Shown here one piece after another: positions 23,486-30,301 of a DNA stretch of 30,301 bases. Under the pieces are notes generated by a model. It was not told the origin of the DNA and searched no databases. It saw nothing but the letters and a program-made list of their open reading frames with translations. Origin of the DNA: Rodentolepis nana (Eukaryota > Platyhelminthes > Cestoda > Cyclophyllidea > Hymenolepididae); the NCBI GenBank assembly GCA_900617975.1, contig UZAE01000218.1:1-30301 (forward strand). Direction: 5' to 3'. The position numbers were made by a program, and so were the translations under genes. Positions within the stretch are counted from its first letter, which is position 1; the number at the start of each line of letters is the position of its first letter.

Positions 23486-24090
23486 AATTATTTCAAATGG
23501 TAGGCTTTATGATAGTTTTATCATAAGTCCCTTAGTAGACTTTGGCTTTCACGATGGGATGGAGGATTTAGGACAGTTAACAGTAGTTCATTAGTTGACT
23601 TCTGACTTCCCAGCATCTCTGTCCGATAAGCAGTCTGAACTCAGCAACGGCTTCGATTCTTGGCCAGCCGGCTATGTCGGATAGTACCACTCTCCATTGT
23701 TTCTTTTTTGTACGAGCTTAGTACCACTCTCCATTGTTTCTTTTTTGTTGAGGCTCCAGGTTCGTTGCACCTTGAGGTCTTGAATTCTCTCCTGATTATG
23801 GTCTTCATTGTGTGGAAAGACATCGGCCAGTCTGTGACCTACAAAATTGTAGTCCCCTTCTTAGCAAGTGTGTCAGCACACTCATTACCTATAATGCCAC
23901 AGTGTCCAGGCATCCATTGAAGAACTACTTTTTTCTTTCAGTCACTGATGCATTATTTTAGATTCGTATATCTCGGCTGTTTTGGGTGGTTCCGTGCTTC
24001 CAATTGCATTTATTGCTGACTGCGAGTCTGATAGAATTACTGCCTTGGTGAATTTCGTATGCAGACAACATTTGAAGATTGTTAGGGCTT
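23486..24090 (-). mobile_element. Decayed non-LTR retrotransposon fragment 1 (RNase H region and 3' end)
   Basis: Reading the minus strand from 24090 down gives RNase H pieces: AVILSDSQSAINAI (around 24003-24044, with the D-S motif of the active site), then WMPGHCGIIGNECADTLAKK (about 23860-23920), then a C-terminal stretch ending SQLMNYC before a stop. Compared with fragment 2, the zinc-knuckle portion is missing: the sequence passes from AEFRLLIGQ directly to RCWEVRSQLMN, an internal deletion of roughly 130 bp. A 37-bp tandem duplication (23682-23755) and frame breaks also damage it. RT followed by RNase H and a CCHC knuckle is typical of I/ingi/R1-like LINEs. Only the 3' part is present. 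I found no convincing target-site duplication. Confidence 0.8.
23682..23755. repeat. 37-bp tandem duplication inside LINE fragment 1
   Basis: TAGTACCACTCTCCATTG and the following bases at 23682-23718 recur at 23719-23755, nearly identical over 30 bp. The unit is not a multiple of three and so shifts the LINE reading frame. Confidence 0.85.
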
Positions 24091-24638
24091 TAAACTAAAA
24101 GGGAGAGAATGGGTTATTTCTTTTTTTGCCAAGAAAGATATGCACCTGTTCTCTTCTTGTTTTACAGATTCGAATCAATTCAGAATAGACATACGAAGAA
24201 GACATCTGAAAGTTTAACTGATAAAGGTTGGATTATTGCTGAAGTTCATGCTCAAATGTGTGTATGGCATTTCACTTTTCTTCAAGCTATACATTCTTTC
24301 TGGAAATCTTTATTACAACGAAATAATAGAGGAATCAACCAATTGAAATGGTATTACCCAATGCCCAATAAATATCCAACAAATACTGCCATTTTTTCCT
24401 ATTAATAACTTTATTTAGTATATTTGCTAGTCTATCGAAAGTGGGAAGTGTATCGACCAAATCCTTCAATTTAATCGACTCTAAATTCTACGGTCATGAA
24501 TGACCACTTGGGTAACCTGTGAATTGAATATTGGTGATCTTTTTATGGTACAAAGAACCTCATCTACAAAGTAAAGTACAGGATTAGTGAAAGTACGGCT
24601 TTTTAGTAACTATGCACTGGGGTGTATCTATCCGTTGA

Positions 24639-25230
24639 ATATTTATTTATTTCAAATGGCTGGTTTTAGGATATTTATCATTAGCCCTTAAACTTTGACT
24701 TCAGCTTCCCCCAAGGGTGGGGAAGGTACATTTATAGCAGTTAATTAATAGCAATTCATTAGCTGTCTTCTTGCTTCCCAGTATCTCTGGCTTTCCGTCG
24801 TTGTCTTTTGGACTGGACACCGAATCAGGTGGGTCTTCTCCATTTCCTCCTGTAGGTTACATAGGGGGCATGTAGGTTGAGTGTATACTCCCAATCTGTG
24901 AAGGTGTTTTGCCAAGCAATCGTGTCCGGTACGTAGTCTAAACTCAACAACGGCTTCGATTCTTGGCCAGTCGGCTATGTCGGAGAGTGCCACTGTCCAC
25001 TATTTCTCCTTTGTTCGAGCTTTAATTTCGTTGCACCTTGAGGTCTGGAATTCCCTTCTGATTAAGGCCTTCATTGTGTGGAAAGACATCGGCCGGTCCA
25101 TGCATTGCAAAATCGTTGTCCCCATCTTACCAAGTGTGTCAGCAAGCTCACTGCCTTTAATGCCACAGTGACCAGGAATCCATTGTAGGACCACTGTTTT
25201 GTTTTTCTCTCTCAGCAGCTGATAGAGTTT
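24639..25230 (-). mobile_element. Non-LTR retrotransposon fragment 2, 5'-truncated, with flanking 9-bp repeats
   Basis: Minus strand: the sequence starts inside the RNase H domain (LYQLLREKNKTVV, then LQWIPGHCGIKGSELADTL). It passes one in-frame TAG at 25000-25002, continues through AVVEFRLRTGHDCLAKHL and a zinc knuckle C-x2-C-x9-H-x3-C in PTCPLCNLQEEMEKTHLIRC, and ends ...RRQLMNCY at a stop at 24745-24747. About 106 bp of 3' UTR follow, finishing in GCCATTTGAAATAAATAAAT. Apart from the single amber codon the frame is open, so it is younger than fragment 1. ATCCGTTGA flanks it at 24630-24638 and 25231-25239, fitting target-primed insertion with 5' truncation. Confidence 0.85.
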
Positions 25231-25239
25231 ATCCGTTGA

Positions 25240-25565
25240 ATATTTATTTATTTCAAATTGCAGCCGTTTCAATAGTTATCACCACCCCTTTAGCTGATTT
25301 CGGGCTTTATAGAGGAGAGAAACATCGAAGTGAGAAAAATTCGAGAGGGGGAACAGAAGAGTTATTCACAGATGTAAAAGAGACAGACAGACATAAAGGC
25401 AGAGAGAAGGTAATATGAGTACTGTAGAAGTGGTCGAATATGGCATACCAGTCGGGTCATGGTAGTTTGAGGTCGGAAGTCAACTGCCGGTTTTTAGACA
25501 TTTTTGTCGTAGGAGTATATTTTGTCCAGGATGCACCCCGTGGAGGTAAGTCTATCGCACAGCCC
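25240..25565 (-). mobile_element. SINE-like element, copy B, with 9-bp target-site duplication
   Basis: This 326-bp full-length copy is flanked by ATCCGTTGA at 25231-25239 and 25566-25574. Its plus-strand left end, ATATTTATTTATTTCAAAT, is the reverse complement of the LINE-like 3' tail; its right end reads GGAGGTAAGTCTATCGCAC. It directly abuts LINE fragment 2, sharing the 9-bp word between them. Confidence 0.85.
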
Positions 25566-25574
25566 ATCCGTTGA

Positions 25575-27527
25575 CTCATAATTTTGCGCCCTAATTGACG
25601 CCTAATGATTCTATTACTTTCCTATCAATTTACAAAAGACACGAAATTAGGAAACTACCTTTGCAAATCTTAATAATAATCTGGATTCCAAGCGCTCAGT
25701 TTAGACGCTTATCCCTTTCAAAATTCGTACTGGTTTTCTCCCATCTCTTTTCCAATGTTTTCGTGAACCTTCTAATTTGGGGAAAACTGCGGCTTCCTCA
25801 TTAGTCTTTAGGAATAGCAGGGGCCTTGCAAGGCAACAAAAAAGTTTGATTTGACTAGGTGCTTTAGATGCCTAGTTTGTCAAGAAATTTCATGTTAAAT
25901 TCAAAACAATCGACTTCAATAGAGAGTTTTAAAGAGTTTAAAATGTTCGGGCAAAAATTTAAAGATTTAATTATTCTTAATTAACATTGTCATATTCAAT
26001 CAGCCGCTTGATCAATCGAAGCATTCAAAATATCGATTTTCTCCCAGATGTGGATTCTGTTTTATCTTCGCAATTATCCAAAAGATTGTAACCCACTTAA
26101 TAATTTTAATTAGGATAAGAAAATGCAAGAAAATTATGCCTTTAATGTGAGTCTTTCGAACATTGGATAATTTTCATAGCAAACATTTGAGATATGAATT
26201 TCATTCCATTTTAAAAGTGCATTAATATTTTGGCCATAAAAAACCACATGATTTGCGATCGTGTCGTGTGCGCAGAAGCCTTATCAGCTAAACAATAATT
26301 AATATTCTTTCAAATTAAATCAATGTATTACTGATCACGATTTTTTGCTATTCATTATAGATTCAATAAACACGCTTCCTCTCCATACGTTTGGTGTTTA
26401 CAAGGCCTTGACCATAATCTCTCTAGCCGTGGGAACAAGAACTTGGATCAGGGAACTCGATTTAAGAGAGGATTACTGATGTTTCGTGATGGGCTTCTTT
26501 CGGTTGAATCCCCTACAAAATAGGTGGCTAGGTCCAATAATGGCAAATAAGACATCACAAGGTTAACTTTCTTTCCCAATTCTGGAAGTCCTATTTTGAC
26601 CAGCTGCAAATAGGGAGGGGGAGGGGAGGGGAGGGTGAAGAATTAATTTCGTGCTGTTCTTTCCGTGTTATCTTCATCTTCCACACTTTCAACGCAGATT
26701 ATAGCCATGGCAATAAAAGAGCTTTTTGGGCCGGTTGAACTAGTTCCGTGGTTGGTCGTGGCGGCTCGATTAATTAACATCTTGATAAGAATAACAGCAA
26801 TTTGCTTAACAGAGCGTAGTCAAACGGATATTACTACCTTCATTTCTAGTTCTTATCACAATCATGGGAACGCATATCGGCATTAATAAATGTCCAATTC
26901 GCAGTCAAGAAAAATGGGTACTCTTTGAAAATGTGTCAGCATATGCCTTAATGAAACGTTGGATTTGTTCTAAATATAGGAGTTCAAAGCCTAAAGTTCG
27001 AATTTAAACTTGGTTTCAGTGGCTTAACTCCCCACGTATGTCGGCTAAACACGATGCCAACGCGTAGATGAGGGTGATAAAATTATGCATTCTTTGAAAT
27101 TGCGCAATTTCACTTTATTTTGATACTAGGCCACTTAGTGACGGATCATAAACTAAGCGACCTTGAAGATATCACATATTCAAAATCATATTCATGAAAC
27201 TCGGTGCCATTGACTTTGAGTGCCTTGGAAGCCATTCTCCACTGGAAATGAACTCCTCAAGTATCCTGAGAATTTTGAGGATAAATTAACACCAGTGAGA
27301 CATGGCTTGCCTCCCCCCCACCCCTACCCCTCCTCCTTTGATCAAATCGTAATTAAAACGTGAATATTGACCACTCTAATTCTGATGACGCCAGCTTAAT
27401 CAAAAATGTTTTTTTTTTCTCGTTGGGGAATCAGGAAAGTAGCTCAATTAAGGGGAAAGAACTAACGCTGCAATAAAATAAGGATTGCCTCGGTAAAAAT
27501 CCGATTTCATCAAGTTTTCCCCTTTTA
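25575..27527. other. Intergenic stretch without recognised genes
   Basis: AT-rich DNA with scattered short ORFs. A 73-codon ORF at 26665-26886 (plus) is preceded by a weak acceptor-like sequence, but I cannot link it to any family or to further exons. A purine-rich G/A tract lies at about 26611-26640 and a C-rich tract at 27310-27340. Confidence 0.5.
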
Positions 27528-27536
27528 ACTTTGTCG

Positions 27537-27864
27537 AATATTTATTCATATCAAATGGCAGGCGTCTTGATGGCTATCATTATCCTTTTAGCTGACTTCA
27601 GGCTTCACAGAGGGGAAGGAACATCAAATTGAAAAAAAGTCGAGAGTGGGGGGGGGGAACAGAAGAGTGTTTCAAAGATGTAAGAGACAAACACAAAGGT
27701 AGATGAAAGGTGAGGTGATTACTGTGGAAATAGTCGAATATGGCATAGAGTAAGGTGATGATAGTTAGAAGTGAGAAGTCAACTGCCAGTTAGTAGACTT
27801 TTTTGCCGTATGAATATACGTTGTCCAGGTTGCACCACGTGGAGGTAAGTCTATCGCACACCCC
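27537..27864 (-). mobile_element. SINE-like element, copy C, with 9-bp target-site duplication
   Basis: This 328-bp full-length copy is flanked by ACTTTGTCG at 27528-27536 and 27865-27873. On the minus strand it starts GGGGTGTGCGATAGACTT, carries a polypyrimidine block (27648-27657 is a G run on plus), and ends ...TTTGATATGAATAAATATT. It has no ORF of note, and the ends are not inverted repeats, so a cut-and-paste MITE is unlikely. I found no clear tRNA-like A and B boxes, so the origin of the 5' part is unknown. Confidence 0.85.
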
Positions 27865-28212
27865 ACTTTGTCGGATATAATGCACTGTGTCATGTAGCAG
27901 TGTTTCTTATCGTTGGTGCCATGATTAACCCTCACGACTTATGATTGCGCTTGCGTTCCAAGTTTCCGTGGCATTTGGATAAATATTTCCTTTTTAAGGG
28001 TAAGTTCAGGTTGGTCATACCAATTAAGATCATTTACTATTAATACACTACACTAATGACTTAAAAGCTGTTATAGCGTTTAATGTTTAAGCTATTCTAA
28101 GTCTTTAACCGCTGTTTGCAATAAGTGTTTTGAGTGCATGCATTGCAAAATGGCGAGATTAATAAGCATAGCCGCCATCGACAATACTCAAATCATTATA
28201 ATTAGCTACTGC

Positions 28213-28306
28213 GGGGTTTACGATAGACTTACCTCTACCCTGGGCAACGCATACCCATGTTGCAAAAGTCTATTAACCGGCAGTTGACTTCAAAATTCCA
28301 TGACCC
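28213..28306 (+). mobile_element. SINE-like element, truncated copy D in the opposite orientation
   Basis: GGGGTTTACGATAGACTTACC-like sequence followed by ...AGTCTATTAACCGGCAGTTGACTTC and CCATGACCC matches the minus-strand head of copies A-C. Only the first ~95 bp of the head are present; the LINE-like tail is lost. Divergence suggests an older copy. Confidence 0.7.
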
Positions 28307-28849
28307 AGAGGTTAGAAATGCGAATTCTGCTACACTCTCTAAGAGTTATGCCTGCACAAGTGCAGTCGGCCATTCCCATAATGGTGAACTGTAGTCTCAT
28401 TTCCATTATCAGAATTCAAGAGGAAGTATTTCAAAGAGAACCTGGATGGAAGTACCTGGAACAGAGTGGTCATTCAAAAAGGAAACTTGATAAAGTAGAT
28501 CTTGTATAATCAAGCTGATTTTGTGGGTCTTTAAATGGATATGAAAATATCCCAAAACGTTATTGAAAAGAAAAGTACTTATAAGGGTCATTTTCTAAAC
28601 AATGACGGCAGAAGAAATCAAAATAAGCTAATTGAGAAAATTTAAAGCCCTCACATATGGTGAAAAGATAGCAAATAATAGAATTACGTCAAAACTAAAT
28701 AAATTTTGTAGAAAAAAGCTAAACTTCCATCCTATTGGGAAAAATAAACATCTTTTATAACTTAAATACACTTTGAAGGCAACAGAAAAATGTAGTGATG
28801 CCTATATCAAATTCATATTCTTAGTCAGTCCTGAACTTGACCCATCCCT
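28307..28849. other. Stretch between SINE copy D and the putative gene end
   Basis: The first ~200 bp are somewhat GC-richer and open in more than one frame (for example 28300-28509 plus), but I see no family match or consistent splice pattern. The remainder is AT-rich. Confidence 0.4.
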
Positions 28850-29083
28850 TTAGAACCCGGGAGACGCACCATAGAGTTTGAATTTTGAAGAAAGAATAAC
28901 CACAGCGTTAGTACCACTTTGATCACCGAGTGCGTCTACCATGCCAAATGTGAAGGTTTGATTCCTATTGGTTAAATGCGTTGGGAGCCATGTATCTGAA
29001 GAAAACTTGATAAAATATGACAAAAGCTTAATAAAATCAAGGCTCTTACCGAACACTCGTATATTGCATGTGACATCAGAGCC
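28850..29083 (-). CDS. Possible last two coding exons of an unidentified gene
   Basis: On the minus strand, 29050-29083 (34 nt) is bounded by an acceptor (...ATAACTAG) and a strong donor (TTCG|GTAAGA). A 54-nt intron follows, ending TTTTCTTCAG, then 28850-28995 runs open to TAA. Joined in phase this reads GSDVTCNIRVFDTWLPT then HLTNRNQTFTFGMVDALG, a stretch around ILSSKFKL and a C-terminal SPGF, 59 aa in all. Base composition is less AT-rich than the surroundings, and the intron length fits the short class seen in the two known genes. I do not recognise the family. Alternating hydrophobic residues suggest a beta-rich, perhaps extracellular, domain, but that is speculation. Upstream exons would lie at higher coordinates; I could not trace them reliably, so the gene is partial or may be spurious. 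Confidence 0.35.
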   Translation of the reverse strand, partial: GSDVTCNIRVFGKSLDFIKLLSYFIKFSSDTWLPTHLTNRNQTFTFGMVDALGDQSGTNAVVILSSKFKLYGASPGF

Positions 29084-30104
29084 CTAGTTATTGAAATTTT
29101 AACAAAAATGTAATTAGTAACCATAGGATAAAGTTATTATGAATGCATCAGACTTCAATAAAGGAATCAAAGTGAGAAGACAATGAAAAATGCAAAAGAG
29201 TAAAGTTCAGTATTCGGAATTGAAACGCTGAGCAAAAAAATCAATAGGGACAACAGTTATCTATAAGGTTTAAGCAGGGCTACTCTGGCAGGAAACCAAA
29301 TCGTTATCGGTTTAAAATGTTGCCACAAGGAAGCAGAAGTTATCAGAATAATGGCCATAACACGATATTTGGTATATCTGTGCTCATAAACGTCGAGATT
29401 TTATAATTGACGTTAGCACAAGTTAATTTTAATGCCACTTCCTCATTTACTTTGGAATAATAATCAGAATTAGTGTGGATTTATCGGTTACTTTGAAAGA
29501 GTTCCAGTGCAAGCATTAGCCAAAGCTTACCAATAAATAGCTGTAAGGAAAATAGAGAAAAATATAAATGTGAATTGGGCAAAAAATCAGCGTAAAGTAG
29601 CTCAATTTCAGAACAAATGGCCACTTTTTTGGCTGGACATTTTAACTTGCCCAAACTTTTACGAATTATCCAGGGCACTAGTAAGAAATCGCGCATTTTG
29701 AAAACAGATGTGTGGCTTTTTTTGTGTCCAGTTTAGGTAAAAACATCCCTGTAAGCTTTTTCTTGTTAGATAAACAGTTTAAGATTATTGGCAAGAAATA
29801 CATTCCATTTTATTGTTAATACTAAAAGGCTCAAACCAAAATCCTGAAGAAGAATACGTTTCACATTGAATTCTGCTGTTCTACGATCAGGCAGGACTAC
29901 TAAAACTATGAATAGAATAAATGATCAAGTGTTCAAAGCCTGCCGATGTCAGTTTCGGTTTAGAAGATTTGAATCATTCAATGGGAGTTTGAATGATTAC
30001 CCGAAATCAGAATGATCAACAAACTTTGACGATGATGCTCTGAAATACTGTTTTGAACCAAACTCACATAGCCATGGTCAACTTAGCAATAGCACTTGAA
30101 GAAC
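29084..30104. other. AT-rich stretch upstream of the putative minus-strand exons
   Basis: If the exons at 28850-29083 are real, this would be intron. A strong acceptor followed 10 nt later by a donor (exon candidate 29530-29539, minus) might be a microexon. I cannot confirm it, and no other exon is evident. Confidence 0.35.
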
Positions 30105-30301
30105 ATTATTATTATTATTTCAAATGGCAGGCTTTATGATATTTATCATTAGCCCTTAATCTTTGACTTCAGCTTCCCCCATGAGGGGGGGGGGTACATT
30201 TATAGCAGTTAATTAATAGCAATTCATTAGCTATCTTCTTGCTTCCAAGTATCTCAGGCTCTCCGCCCTTGTCTTTAGAGCTGGACACCGAATCAGGTGG
30301 G
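30105..30301 (-). mobile_element. Non-LTR retrotransposon fragment 3, 3' end, running off the window
   Basis: Minus strand: the coding end HLIRCPALKTRAESLRYLEA is followed by an in-frame TAG where fragment 2 has CAG (RRQ), then LMNCY and a stop. A 3' UTR homologous to fragment 2 ends in CCATTTGAAAT followed by an (AAT)n tail. The element continues past the right edge of the window, so its length is unknown. Confidence 0.8.

Noticed and set aside
26665..26886. 73-codon plus-strand ORF with an acceptor-like CGCAG upstream
   Set aside because: The polypyrimidine tract is weak, no partner exon could be found and the sequence is unrecognised.
27781..27864. Possible spliced-leader RNA gene, because SINE copies contain AGGTAAGT like a splice donor
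   Set aside because: No leader-like exon with ATG before the donor and no Sm site was found, and the feature is part of a dispersed repeat with TSDs.
1..30301. tRNA, rRNA genes and CRISPR arrays
   Set aside because: Scanning by eye for tRNA B-box (GGTTCRANNCC) with a matching acceptor stem, rRNA cores or spaced direct repeats gave nothing convincing; the window is eukaryotic nuclear DNA.

Overview
This is a eukaryotic, AT-rich nuclear window. It holds two complete multi-exon housekeeping genes in a head-to-head (divergent) pair, flanked by repeat-bearing, gene-poor DNA. On the minus strand is the splicing factor SF3B3 (SAP130): 11 coding exons between 5839 and 15412, encoding a predicted 1213 aa. 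On the plus strand is an HBO1/KAT7-type MYST histone acetyltransferase: 10 coding exons between 16906 and 23313, encoding a predicted 486 aa. I reconstructed both by following conserved protein sequence across splice sites. Both models keep an open frame from ATG to stop, with phase-consistent junctions.

Introns fall into very short classes (34, 34, 38 and 38 nt; then 65-81 nt) and a class of about 0.7-1.6 kb. Introns of about 35 and 73 nt are a known feature of parasitic flatworms, especially tapeworms, so a platyhelminth (possibly a cestode) is my best guess. No lineage-specific gene settles it.

Layout: 1-5714 is gene-poor DNA 3' of SF3B3, with one short interspersed element and simple repeats. 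SF3B3 fills 5715-15412. The shared 1.5-kb upstream region is 15413-16905. KAT7 fills 16906-23313. From 23314 to 30301 is a repeat-rich flank. It carries three minus-oriented fragments of a non-LTR retrotransposon (RNase H plus zinc-knuckle 3' end), two more full-length copies and one fragment of the short element, and a possible two-exon gene end at 28850-29083 that I cannot identify.

The most interesting non-genic signal is the short element. It is about 320 bp, and three copies are flanked by 9-bp target-site duplications. On the minus strand its 3' end resembles the 3' end of the non-LTR retrotransposon nearby, while its 5' part is unrelated to any retrotransposon sequence visible here. 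This is the structure of a SINE that borrows a LINE tail. At 24630-25574 a LINE fragment and a SINE copy sit back to back, and the same 9-bp word occurs before, between and after them. In KAT7, the intron that interrupts the MYST zinc finger uses a GC donor, and the first coding exon is only 13 nt.

Functionally, SF3B3 acts in the U2 snRNP SF3b complex (and, in animals, is also found in SAGA-type acetyltransferase complexes). KAT7 acetylates histones H3 and H4. Their divergent pairing could allow shared promoter control, but that is inference.
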